From: Pseudomonadota bacterium
GTDB taxonomy: Bacteria; Pseudomonadota; Gammaproteobacteria; Acidiferrobacterales; UBA6901
Length of the DNA: 9,447 nt
NCBI GenBank assembly: GCA_021783175.1
Contig: JAJXUF010000121.1
Location: forward strand, 1-9,447
Reading direction: 5' to 3'
Shown here in pieces: positions 1 to 5,713 of this stretch. The stretch's first letter is position 1. Each line of letters starts with the position of its first letter. A program made the translations under genes and the position numbers. The notes under the pieces are model-generated. The model was given only the letters and a program-made list of their open reading frames with translations. It had not been told where the DNA came from and did not search any database.

Positions 1-1115
1 AGAAGCGCGGCATGGCAGCAGTCGACCTGTCGCTGCTGACCGACGGCCTGCAGGCCGAGCGCGAGCAGGGCATCACTATCGACGTGGCCTACCGCTATTT
101 CGCCACGCCCAGGCGCAAATTCATCATCGGCGATACGCCGGGACACGAGCAGTACACCCGCAACATGGTGACCGCGGCCTCCACCGCCAACCTGGCCATC
201 ATCCTGATCGACGCGCGCAAGGGCGTGCTGACGCAGACGCGCCGCCACTCTTACCTGGCCAGTTTGCTGGGCGTCCCGCATGTGGTGCTGGCGGTGAACA
301 AGATGGACATGGTGGACTACTCGCAGGCTCGTTTCGACCAGATCGTGGCCGAGTACAAGGCGTTTGCCGCGCAACTGGGATTGCACGATGTGCATTGCAT
401 TCCGCTGTCCGCGCTGAACGGCGATATGGTGGTGGATCGCGGCGATCGGCTGGATTGGTACCGGGGACCGGCACTGCTGGAACTGCTGGAGACGGTCGAG
501 ATCGACCACGACGTGAACACCAGCGATTTCCGCTTTCCGGTGCAATGGGTGTGCCGTCCGCAGACCGGTGAGCATCACGACTTCCGGGGATTTGCCGGCC
601 GCATCGAAGCGGGTGAAGTCGCCGTGGGCGATGAAGTCACCATCCTGCCCTCGGGACGCACCACCCGTGTCAAGGAAATCGTGACGTACGACGGCACGCT
701 GCAAACCGCTTTTGCCCCGCAGTCGGTGACCATTACGCTGGCAGATGAGATCGACATCTCGCGCGGCGACATGATTGTGCGCACCAGTGCGCATCCGCCC
801 AAAGTGGACAAGGAATTCGAAGCGACCTTGTGCTGGTTGTCTGAAAGCCCGCTGGACAAGAACCGCAAATATCTCGTCAAGCACACCACGCGTACCGCAA
901 AGTGCCTGTTCTCGCGCCTCGATTTCCGGGTGGACGTGAACACGCTGGAGCAGCATGCCGCGGACAAGCTGAACATGAACGATATCGCGCGCGTCGCAAT
1001 CAAGACTCAGCAGCCTTTGGTGTTCGACAGTTACGGGATAGACCGGGCAACGGGCAGCTTCATCGTCATCGACGAGGCGACCAATAACACGGTGGCCGCA
1101 GGCATGATCGCGTAG
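1..1115 (+). CDS. cysN: Sulfate adenylyltransferase subunit 1 (CysN), 5'-truncated by window edge
   Basis: This is the GTPase subunit of the heterodimeric ATP sulfurylase (CysDN). In the cytoplasm it couples GTP hydrolysis to formation of adenosine 5'-phosphosulfate from ATP and sulfate; in sulfur oxidisers the same chemistry can run in reverse. The frame is open from base 3 (K-R-G before the first Met at 12), so the Met at 12 is internal. About 80-90 N-terminal residues, including the P-loop, lie outside the window. Counting from the Met at 12, the switch I motif GITID is at residues 20-24, the G3 motif DTPGH at 41-45 and the G4 motif NKMD at 96-99. EF-Tu-like beta-barrel domains follow, containing the 'DFRGFAG' and 'DEIDISRGD' segments typical of CysN. 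The C-terminus ends normally in 'AAGMIA' before TAG, so there is no fused CysC kinase. cysD is expected just upstream but cannot be seen. Confidence 0.96.
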   Translation, partial: KRGMAAVDLSLLTDGLQAEREQGITIDVAYRYFATPRRKFIIGDTPGHEQYTRNMVTAASTANLAIILIDARKGVLTQTRRHSYLASLLGVPHVVLAVNKMDMVDYSQARFDQIVAEYKAFAAQLGLHDVHCIPLSALNGDMVVDRGDRLDWYRGPALLELLETVEIDHDVNTSDFRFPVQWVCRPQTGEHHDFRGFAGRIEAGEVAVGDEVTILPSGRTTRVKEIVTYDGTLQTAFAPQSVTITLADEIDISRGDMIVRTSAHPPKVDKEFEATLCWLSESPLDKNRKYLVKHTTRTAKCLFSRLDFRVDVNTLEQHAADKLNMNDIARVAIKTQQPLVFDSYGIDRATGSFIVIDEATNNTVAAGMIA

Positions 1116-1185
1116 TCCGAGGTGCGGCAGGTTCTGCGCTTGTGGTATCTTTCTCCCTATTCGAGTTAGATGTCCCGTTGAAGCC

Positions 1186-2121
1186 ATGAGCCTGCTCTCC
1201 CTGATCGCCGCGTTGTTGCTGGAACAACTGCATCCGCTTTCATCCCGAAAATATCTCTACACATGGCTTGCCGGCTATGTGAATTTCTTCCAGCGCAACT
1301 TCAACGCGGGTGAGGTCAGGCAAGGGCGCATTGCCTGGATACTTGCCGTGGCCCTGCCTTTGATACTGGTCACTTCAATCCATTTTCTCCTGTTGAAGGT
1401 GCATCCTGTCTTTGCCTGGGCGTTCAGCGTGCTGGTGCTCTATCTCACGATGGGCTTTCGCCAATTCAGCCACTATTTCACCGATATCCATCTGGCATTG
1501 CGGGAAAAGCAACTGGACAAGGCGCGCGCGCTGCTCGGCGACTGGCTGGGAAAGTCCTGCGATGACTTGAGCTACGAAGAAGTCGCCCGTGTGACTATAG
1601 AGCAGGCCTTGCTGGCATCGCACCGCAATGTGTTCGGCGTCGTATTCTGGTTCGTCGTCTGCATGATGCTGGGATTGGGGCCGATCGGTGCGATCCTGTA
1701 TCGCCTGACATTGTTCCTGTACAAGCGCTGGGGTACGCAGGATGAGGCGGACTTCGGGAAATATGGCGTGTTCGCCAGGCAGGCGTACCACATCATGGAA
1801 TGGCTGCCGCTACGCCTCACAGCCAGCACCTTCGCCATCGTCGGCAATTTCGAGGATACCGCTTACTGCTGGCGCAATCAGGCACAAAACTGGACGGACC
1901 CGGAAGCCGGGGTGATCCTCGCCAGCGGCGCCGGCGCGCTCGGCGTGAGGCTGGGGCAGACCATCGTGCAAGACCAGCAACCCGTGTTTCGCCCGGAGCT
2001 CGGCATCGGGGACGAGGCGGATGCAGACTTCATGCAAAGTGCGATCGGGCTGGTGTGGCGAGCATTGGTGTTCTGGCTGTTCCTGCTCATGCTGCTGACG
2101 GTGGCGAATCTGCTGGGTTGA
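1186..2121 (+). CDS. CobD/CbiB family (AmpE-like) integral membrane protein
   Basis: This 311-residue inner-membrane protein belongs to the CobD/CbiB superfamily, which includes adenosylcobinamide-phosphate synthase and the AmpE signalling protein. Hydrophobic segments lie at about residues 4-12, 50-69, 74-90, 148-172 and 287-310. The conserved-looking 'SHRNVFGVVFWF' stretch (about residues 145-156) and the 'LYRLTLFLYKRWG' stretch match the family pattern. No cobalamin gene is nearby, so the standalone betaproteobacterial version is more likely than a proven cobalamin enzyme, and its substrate is unknown. The ATG at 1186 is the first good start and gives a hydrophobic N-terminus; its ribosome-binding site is weak. 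It lies 70 bases after cysN and could be co-transcribed with it, although the functions are not obviously linked. An imperfect hairpin follows the stop codon. Confidence 0.75.
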   Translation: MSLLSLIAALLLEQLHPLSSRKYLYTWLAGYVNFFQRNFNAGEVRQGRIAWILAVALPLILVTSIHFLLLKVHPVFAWAFSVLVLYLTMGFRQFSHYFTDIHLALREKQLDKARALLGDWLGKSCDDLSYEEVARVTIEQALLASHRNVFGVVFWFVVCMMLGLGPIGAILYRLTLFLYKRWGTQDEADFGKYGVFARQAYHIMEWLPLRLTASTFAIVGNFEDTAYCWRNQAQNWTDPEAGVILASGAGALGVRLGQTIVQDQQPVFRPELGIGDEADADFMQSAIGLVWRALVFWLFLLMLLTVANLLG

Positions 2122-2124
2122 TAT

Positions 2125-2150
2125 CCGGTAGCGGCGGCAGCGCTAGCCGG
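2125..2150 (+). other. Imperfect GC-rich hairpin after the CobD-like gene
   Basis: CCGGTAGCG (2125-2133) and CGCTAGCCGG (2141-2150) pair around a 7-base loop with one bulged G at 2146. It begins four bases after the stop codon and could protect the 3' end or help termination. No U-tract follows, so it is not called an intrinsic terminator. Confidence 0.35.
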
Positions 2151-2228
2151 ACCAACGTTGCTGCATCGAATTTCTCCGGTAGGTCATCCCGAACCGGCAT
2201 CGATCAAGCCCAAAAATTTTACTCAAAA

Positions 2229-2315
2229 TTGACATTAATCCCTTATTCATTATTGATTATATGGATTATTTTTCGATAATTATTCTTGACGTATTCAGTC
2301 AACCAATGCGATTAT
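2229..2315 (+). promoter_or_regulatory. AT-rich tandem promoter-like region with a TTGAC-N7-GTCAA inverted repeat
   Basis: This sharply AT-rich stretch sits inside a GC-rich neighbourhood. It contains a consensus -35 hexamer TTGACA (2229-2234) with only loose -10 candidates, such as GATTAT at 2255-2260, spaced too far at 20 bases. A second -35-like TTGACG (2286-2291) is followed after 18 bases by GATTAT (2310-2315, 4 of 6 matches to TATAAT). The second -35 overlaps a perfect inverted repeat, TTGAC (2286-2290) and GTCAA (2298-2302), a plausible operator. Transcription from the second promoter would start near 2322 and read into the micro-protein frame at 2434. The assignment is from pattern only; the -10 elements are imperfect. 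Confidence 0.4.
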
Positions 2316-2321
2316 TTCCCT

Positions 2322-2433
2322 GCCACACGATTTGCTTGGCTACGGTCACGAAGACTCGTGGTTTTCATTCGGGGCAGTAAAAATGCTGCGGTGGTATGCG
2401 TAAGTTTCTCTTAACCAATTGGGGGGTGCAATC
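2322..2433 (+). other. Predicted structured 5' leader of the small membrane ORF
   Basis: This stretch lies between the inferred transcription start and the GTG at 2434. It contains a perfect small hairpin, CACGA-AGAC-TCGTG, extendable by G-U pairs, and a GCAG...CTGC pairing around the A-rich sequence 'TAAAAATG'. It ends in the G-rich ribosome-binding site. I do not recognise it as any named riboswitch; in particular it lacks the conserved cores of c-di-GMP-I, TPP and cobalamin classes. It may be an ordinary leader or a local cis-regulatory RNA. Confidence 0.3.
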
Positions 2434-2526
2434 GTGTCAACATCCATGATCTTCTTGCCGCTGGTCCTGTCGCCATTCATCGTGCTGTGCTTCATGATCT
2501 TCTTTACCGGGGACGCCAAGGAGTAA
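2434..2526 (+). CDS. Candidate 30-residue single-span membrane micro-protein
   Basis: I do not recognise this gene. It is an uninterrupted 30-codon frame starting with GTG and ending with TAA. Residues 5-24 are almost wholly hydrophobic (Ile, Phe, Leu, Val, Met, with prolines at 9 and 14), and the tail is short and polar, TGDAKE. One membrane helix of about 20 residues would fit. The GTG start is preferred because GGGGGTG (2422-2428) is a near-perfect Shine-Dalgarno match five bases upstream. An in-frame ATG at 2446 would give 26 residues but has no such site. The frame lies between promoter-like elements and a strong terminator, so it has all parts of an independent one-gene transcript. Known bacterial micro-proteins of this shape (CydX, KdpF and similar) are small subunits or regulators of membrane complexes. 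I see no sequence match to any of them, so the partner is unknown. Confidence 0.55.
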   Translation: MSTSMIFLPLVLSPFIVLCFMIFFTGDAKE

Positions 2527-2568
2527 CCGACTAGCGTTATCTTTACTCCATCAAGTAATGTTATTGGG

Positions 2569-2596
2569 GTCCTGACGCAAGTCAGGACTTTTTTTT
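2569..2596 (+). terminator. Rho-independent terminator after the micro-protein ORF
   Basis: A perfect 8-base stem, GTCCTGAC (2569-2576) and GTCAGGAC (2581-2588), is closed by the stable tetraloop GCAA and followed directly by eight T residues (2589-2596). It acts on the plus strand only, since the opposite strand has no T-run after the stem. It lies 43 bases after the micro-protein stop codon, too far from the CobD-like gene to be its obvious terminator. It is strong evidence that something between about 2150 and 2569 is transcribed rightward as a unit. Confidence 0.93.
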
Positions 2597-2706
2597 CGGG
2601 CGCAAGGCGGGCGACTGGCACGGGGGGCACAGATATTTCTGGAGGGAAAGTGGTATGACGGATAACGCAGATAGCCCTTAACAAGGGCGGCTGAGCGTCT
2701 CTGGGG

Positions 2707-3585
2707 CTAGTGTGCAGTGATCTGTTGAAACAGCTTCAATCTCCGCAGGTCGATCTTCCCTGCTTCCGTTGCCTTGCGTATCGCACAGTCCGGTTCGTGC
2801 GAATGGCTGCAATTGGCGAAGCGGCACTGCCGTAGATAGGGCAGGAACTCGGGGAAACTTCTTTCTATCGCGGCGAAATCCAGATGATGCAGGCCGAACA
2901 GTTGCACGCCGGGGCAGTCGATAAGGTTACTGTTGGCGTTCAAATGATACAGCCGTGCGTGGGTGGTGGTGTGTTTACCGGAATCGAGTACGGTGGAGAT
3001 TTCGCGCGTGGCGGCTTGCGCTTCCGGGATGAGTGCGTTGATGAGAGTGGATTTGCCCATGCCGGATTGCCCGACCAGCACGCTGGTGTGGCCCTGCAAA
3101 TAGGGCAGCAACGGTGCTACATCCTGCTTGGCGGATAGTTCCAGCACGCGATAACCGATCTTTCCATAGGGAGCGAGCTGGGCGCGTGCCGCCGCGATTT
3201 GTGGCAGATCGCACTTGTTCAGCACGATGAGTGTGTCCAGGTTCTGGTCATGGGCGGCGACCAGGCAACGCGCCAGCAATTCATCATTGAACGAGGGTTC
3301 GGTGGCGACGACAACGATGATTTGGGTTACGTTGGCAGCGATGATTTTCTGCTTGTAGGCATCGGAGCGATACAACAGAGTGGTGCGCGGCACGATTCTT
3401 TCAATGACGGCCGAGCCTGTCCTGAGTGCAGTCGAAGGAGCGCTGGTGCGCTCGATCTCCACTGTGTCACCGCAAGCGACATCGCTCTTTTTGCCGCGTG
3501 GGACGCATTCAAGGATTTCGCCGCCGGGCAGTTCAGCCAGGTAGTGACGTCCGTAGGCGGCGATGATGAGGCCTTGAAGTTTCAA
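2707..3585 (-). CDS. rsgA: Ribosome small-subunit-dependent GTPase RsgA (YjeQ/YloQ)
   Basis: RsgA is a circularly permuted GTPase that helps late 30S ribosomal subunit maturation in the cytoplasm. The 292-residue protein has an N-terminal OB fold (about 1-68). The permuted GTPase motifs follow in the expected order: G4 NKCD 123-126, G5 SAK 151-153, P-loop GQSGMGKS 172-179, switch region GKHTTT 203-208 and G3 DCPG 223-226. The C-terminal zinc site is C254, C259, H261 and C267, with exactly the E. coli RsgA spacing. The start is a TTG at 3585-3583: an in-frame TAA lies two codons upstream and no Met occurs early in the conserved 'GLIIAAYGRHYL' region. No strong ribosome-binding site is visible. 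Residues about 48-59 (SAPSTALRTGSA) lie in the OB-to-GTPase linker and come from an interspersed repeat (see the repeat entry). The gene is last in a minus-strand cluster and 151 bases after the pterin dehydratase gene. Confidence 0.96.
   Translation of the reverse strand: MKLQGLIIAAYGRHYLAELPGGEILECVPRGKKSDVACGDTVEIERTSAPSTALRTGSAVIERIVPRTTLLYRSDAYKQKIIAANVTQIIVVVATEPSFNDELLARCLVAAHDQNLDTLIVLNKCDLPQIAAARAQLAPYGKIGYRVLELSAKQDVAPLLPYLQGHTSVLVGQSGMGKSTLINALIPEAQAATREISTVLDSGKHTTTHARLYHLNANSNLIDCPGVQLFGLHHLDFAAIERSFPEFLPYLRQCRFANCSHSHEPDCAIRKATEAGKIDLRRLKLFQQITAH
3411..3443 (-). repeat. REP-like repeat fragment inserted in frame within rsgA
   Basis: On the minus strand the sequence runs GCGCTCCTTCGACTGCACTC then AGGACAGGCTCGG. 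This is the recognisable core of a dispersed palindromic repeat common in many beta- and gammaproteobacterial genomes, where its translation gives peptides such as 'STALRTG'. It shares the 11-mer GACAGGCTCGG with the REP-like pair at 3678-3688. Next to it a perfect 6-base stem, GAGCGC-TGGT-GCGCTC, occupies 3438-3453. It adds roughly ten residues to RsgA without breaking the frame. Confidence 0.7.
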
Positions 3586-3617
3586 ACAGGATTACCCATT
3601 AAGCAAAACCAATCGAG

Positions 3618-3697
3618 CCGTTCGTGGTGAGTTTGTCGAACCATGAATGGCGTGTTCGGAACGCTGTTCAACCCTTCGACAGGCTCGGGGCGAACGG
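3618..3697. repeat. Inverted pair of REP-like elements between phhB and rsgA
   Basis: Two related units face each other: 3618-3647, beginning CCGTTCG and containing TTGTCGAA, and the reverse complement of 3667-3697, beginning CCGTTCG and containing CTGTCGAA. Together they form a long imperfect hairpin. CCGTTCG pairs with CGAACGG, GAG with CTC, TGTCGAA with TTCGACA and TGAA with TTCA, around a 19-base loop (3648-3666) that itself holds the palindrome GTTCGGAAC. Unit 1 can also fold alone, TTCGTGGT (3621-3628) with ACCATGAA (3640-3647). In the minus-strand transcript this would sit just before rsgA and might stabilise the upstream mRNA or lower rsgA expression. Confidence 0.75.
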
Positions 3698-3736
3698 AGA
3701 TATAGAGCGCAGGGAGAACGATAAAGGAAATTACAC

Positions 3737-4075
3737 TCAAAGTTTGAACAGCGCTTCCACTTTCGCGGCGCAGATGAAGTCATTCTCGGACAGGCCGCCG
3801 ATGGCGTGGGTGGAATACTCCACGCCGCACTTGTTGTAGCCGACAGTCATGTCGGGGTGATGGTCTTCGCGGTGCGTCATCCAGGCCACCGCGTTGACGA
3901 AGGCGATCACCTGGTAATAATTCTTGAACTCGAAGGTTTTGCTGATGCGGTTGTCGTGCAGCTTCCAACCGTCGAGCTGTCCGAGCAGGTTCTTTGCTTC
4001 ATCCTGGCTCAGCGGCGGCACTCCACCTTCGCAGGGCTTGCATTGCTTGTTGGTCAGATCGCAGGCTGTGGCCAT
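3737..4075 (-). CDS. phhB: Pterin-4a-carbinolamine dehydratase (PCD/DCoH family)
   Basis: This enzyme dehydrates 4a-hydroxytetrahydropterin to quinonoid dihydropterin, recycling the cofactor of aromatic amino-acid hydroxylases; in other bacteria family members are linked to molybdopterin or folate metabolism. The 112-residue length is typical. The signature EDHHPD lies at residues 70-75, with the catalytic-type histidines H72 and H73, and the second conserved block 'THAIGGLSENDF' at 89-100. The N-terminus has three cysteines (C5, C12, C15) in the 'CxPCEGG' arrangement common in bacterial members. The ATG start is firm: AAGGAGA overlaps the stop codon of the upstream cytochrome gene, which ends only 10 bases away, so the two are co-transcribed. 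No phenylalanine hydroxylase gene is present here, so its physiological partner is unclear. Confidence 0.93.
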   Translation of the reverse strand: MATACDLTNKQCKPCEGGVPPLSQDEAKNLLGQLDGWKLHDNRISKTFEFKNYYQVIAFVNAVAWMTHREDHHPDMTVGYNKCGVEYSTHAIGGLSENDFICAAKVEALFKL

Positions 4076-4085
4076 GATTATCTCC

Positions 4086-4391
4086 TTACTTGAAGTGGTA
4101 GTAGTTCTGGTTCAGGTGCGCCGCAAGATCCTGCTCTTCCTGTGCGGAGAGGTTGGCGCCGACGAAGCCTGAACAGAATTTGATGCGCGGGATGAGCTGG
4201 TCGACGGTGCGCACAATGCGGTCGGGACGCGTGAAAATCGCGCTTCCGTCGCCTCCCATTTTGCCTTTATGACAGCTAGCGCACTCGTACTTGGCGAACA
4301 GCTTCTTTCCGTTGGCCGGATTGCCCGTGGCAAACGGGTCGGCATGTGCAGTGCCGGCGGCGAGCAACAGCAGGAATACGTACTTCTTCAT
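4086..4391 (-). CDS. Small periplasmic monohaem c-type cytochrome
   Basis: This 101-residue secreted electron carrier has a signal peptide at residues 1-17 (basic MKKY, hydrophobic core, cleavage likely after AHA). It has one haem-attachment motif, C37-A-S-C40-H41, in a typical class I N-terminal setting (GKKLFAKYECASCHKG). The expected distal methionine in the C-terminal half is missing: the only Met after the haem motif is M45, four residues beyond H41. The C-terminal part instead has C73, H92 and H99 and ends in 'LNQNYYHFK'. I recall the 'Cys ... DLAxxLNxxYYxF' ending from small betaproteobacterial cytochromes c, a recollection not checked here. The start overlaps the M48 protease stop by four bases (ATGA), and the pterin dehydratase follows after 10 bases. 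Its redox partner is not evident. Confidence 0.9.
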   Translation of the reverse strand: MKKYVFLLLLAAGTAHADPFATGNPANGKKLFAKYECASCHKGKMGGDGSAIFTRPDRIVRTVDQLIPRIKFCSGFVGANLSAQEEQDLAAHLNQNYYHFK

Positions 4392-5644
4392 TTTCGGGCT
4401 CCAATTTGTTGCAGATGCGCGATGCGTATCGGTGCGGGTGGATGGGATTCGTAAAAGATGGCGTACAGCGAATCGGGTGTCAGTGTCTTGGCGTTGTCCT
4501 GATACAGCTTGACCAACGCGTTGACGAGTTCTTTGGCGTCGGCCTGCTGGGCGGCGTAGGTATCGGCCTCGAACTCATGCTTGCGCGAATAGGCCGAGGC
4601 GATGGGATGCAGCAGGAAAGTGAACACCGGCAATGCCATGAAGAACAGCAACAATGCCAGCGCGGTGGATTCGCTGGAGATGCCGAGGCCCTGGTAGAAC
4701 CAGTGCGCATGCAGCAATTGCGCCAGCAGCCAGAGGAAGCCCAGGCTGACGGCGAAGGTCAGGGCGATGCGCTTGATCACATGGCGATGCTTGAAATGCC
4801 CGAGTTCGTGTGCCAGCACGGCATCGATCTCATCCTGCGTGAGGCGCTGCAACAATGTGTCGAAGAACACGATGCGCTTGGTCTTGCCGAATCCGGTGAA
4901 ATAGGCATTGCCGTGGGAGCTGCGCTTGCTGCCGTCCATCACGAACAGGCCGCTGGCGGCGAAGCCGCATCTGTCGAGCAGCGCCTTGATGCGCGCTTTT
5001 TGCGTTTCATCCTGCAGCGGCTCGAAGTCGTTGAACAGCGGCGCGATGTATGTCGGATAGATGAACAATAGCAAAAGATTGAATCCCACCCATACACCCC
5101 ATACGTAGAGCCACCAAAATTCGCCCATGCGTTCCATGAGCCACAGCACGCCGAGCAGCAGCGGCAGGCCGAGTAAGGCGCCGAGCAGGATATTTTTGAG
5201 CGTGTCCAGCAGATAGAGCCTGAGCGTCATCTTGTTGAAGCCGAAGCGCGCTTCGATGCTGAACGTGCGATACAGGTCGAACGGCGACTCCAGCAAGGAT
5301 TGCAGCAGCAATATCGCAACAATCAGGGCGGTACCCTGTATCAGGGGGCTGCTGAAAATGCCGGACGTCCAGGTGTACAGCCACTGGATGCCGCCACCGA
5401 GCGTGAAGCCGAGCAACAGCAAGGTTTCGAACAGGATGGTCAGCATGTCGAGATGGAGCAGGGCGCGCGTGTAGTCGGCGGCCTTCTGGTGCGCGGCAAG
5501 GTCAATCTTGTCGTGGAAGGCGGCGGGTACTTCGGCGCGATGCGCGGCGACATGACCGAGCTGGCGGTAGGCCAGCCAGAATTTGATGGCGACATTCGCA
5601 GCCAGCGCGAACAGGAACAGGGCGGTGAATTGGGTTGCGGTCAT
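4388..5644 (-). CDS. M48 family membrane zinc metallopeptidase (Ste24/CAAX protease-like)
   Basis: This integral inner-membrane zinc protease resembles the Ste24/CAAX prenyl protease 1 branch; in bacteria such proteins probably act in membrane protein quality control. From the ATG at 5644 it has 418 residues, the usual family size. The zinc site is HELGH at 279-283, with E357 in the EFEAD motif as the likely third ligand. Hydrophobic segments occur near the N-terminus, around the 'LLLGFTLGGG' and 'LLLLQSLL' stretches, in the middle ('ILLGALLGLPLLLGVLWL') and twice between the HELGH and EFEAD motifs. The conserved 'EARFGFNKMT' and 'GFGKTKRIVFFDTLL' stretches support Ste24-like assignment. The frame stays open to an earlier ATG at 5728, but that extension is proline/arginine-rich, precedes the membrane N-terminus and runs into the divergent orn gene, so 5644 is preferred. 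First gene of the minus-strand cluster; its stop overlaps the cytochrome start. Confidence 0.93.
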   Translation of the reverse strand: MTATQFTALFLFALAANVAIKFWLAYRQLGHVAAHRAEVPAAFHDKIDLAAHQKAADYTRALLHLDMLTILFETLLLLGFTLGGGIQWLYTWTSGIFSSPLIQGTALIVAILLLQSLLESPFDLYRTFSIEARFGFNKMTLRLYLLDTLKNILLGALLGLPLLLGVLWLMERMGEFWWLYVWGVWVGFNLLLLFIYPTYIAPLFNDFEPLQDETQKARIKALLDRCGFAASGLFVMDGSKRSSHGNAYFTGFGKTKRIVFFDTLLQRLTQDEIDAVLAHELGHFKHRHVIKRIALTFAVSLGFLWLLAQLLHAHWFYQGLGISSESTALALLLFFMALPVFTFLLHPIASAYSRKHEFEADTYAAQQADAKELVNALVKLYQDNAKTLTPDSLYAIFYESHPPAPIRIAHLQQIGARK

Positions 5645-5671
5645 GGTCGTTGGATTGAGTGGCGCGGCTGT

Positions 5672-5699
5672 GCGACAATGCGCCGGACTTCGATTTAAT
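5672..5699 (+). promoter_or_regulatory. Possible orn promoter
   Basis: TTTAAT (5694-5699, 5 of 6 matches to TATAAT) is preceded at 16 bases by GCGACA (5672-5677, 4 of 6 matches to TTGACA). It lies in the 69-base divergent gap between the M48 protease and orn. Transcription would start near 5706, giving a very short leader before the ATG at 5714. No minus-strand promoter of similar quality was found for the protease. Confidence 0.3.
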
Positions 5700-5713
5700 A
5701 ACTGTGGTGGATT

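Noticed and set aside
2340..2433. Possible known riboswitch in the leader (GGTCACGAAG resembles part of a c-di-GMP-I aptamer)
   Set aside because: The conserved tetraloop-receptor and joining segments of that class are absent; the resemblance is limited to a few bases.
2655..2681. Eight-codon frame (MTDNADSP) with a good GGAGG ribosome-binding site, its stop inside the hairpin GCCCTT-AAC-AAGGGC
   Set aside because: Arrangement recalls a leader peptide, but it lies after a strong terminator, no promoter is visible, and the only thing downstream is the 3' end of convergent rsgA.
2346..2684. 112-codon minus-strand frame across the long intergenic region
   Set aside because: It reads straight through the perfect terminator stem and its poly-A complement, has no family resemblance and opposes the better supported plus-strand micro-protein.
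4346..5071. 241-codon open frame on the plus strand opposite the M48 protease and cytochrome genes
   Set aside because: Rich in Gln, Glu and Gly in low-complexity fashion and antisense to well-supported genes; no independent start signal or family resemblance.
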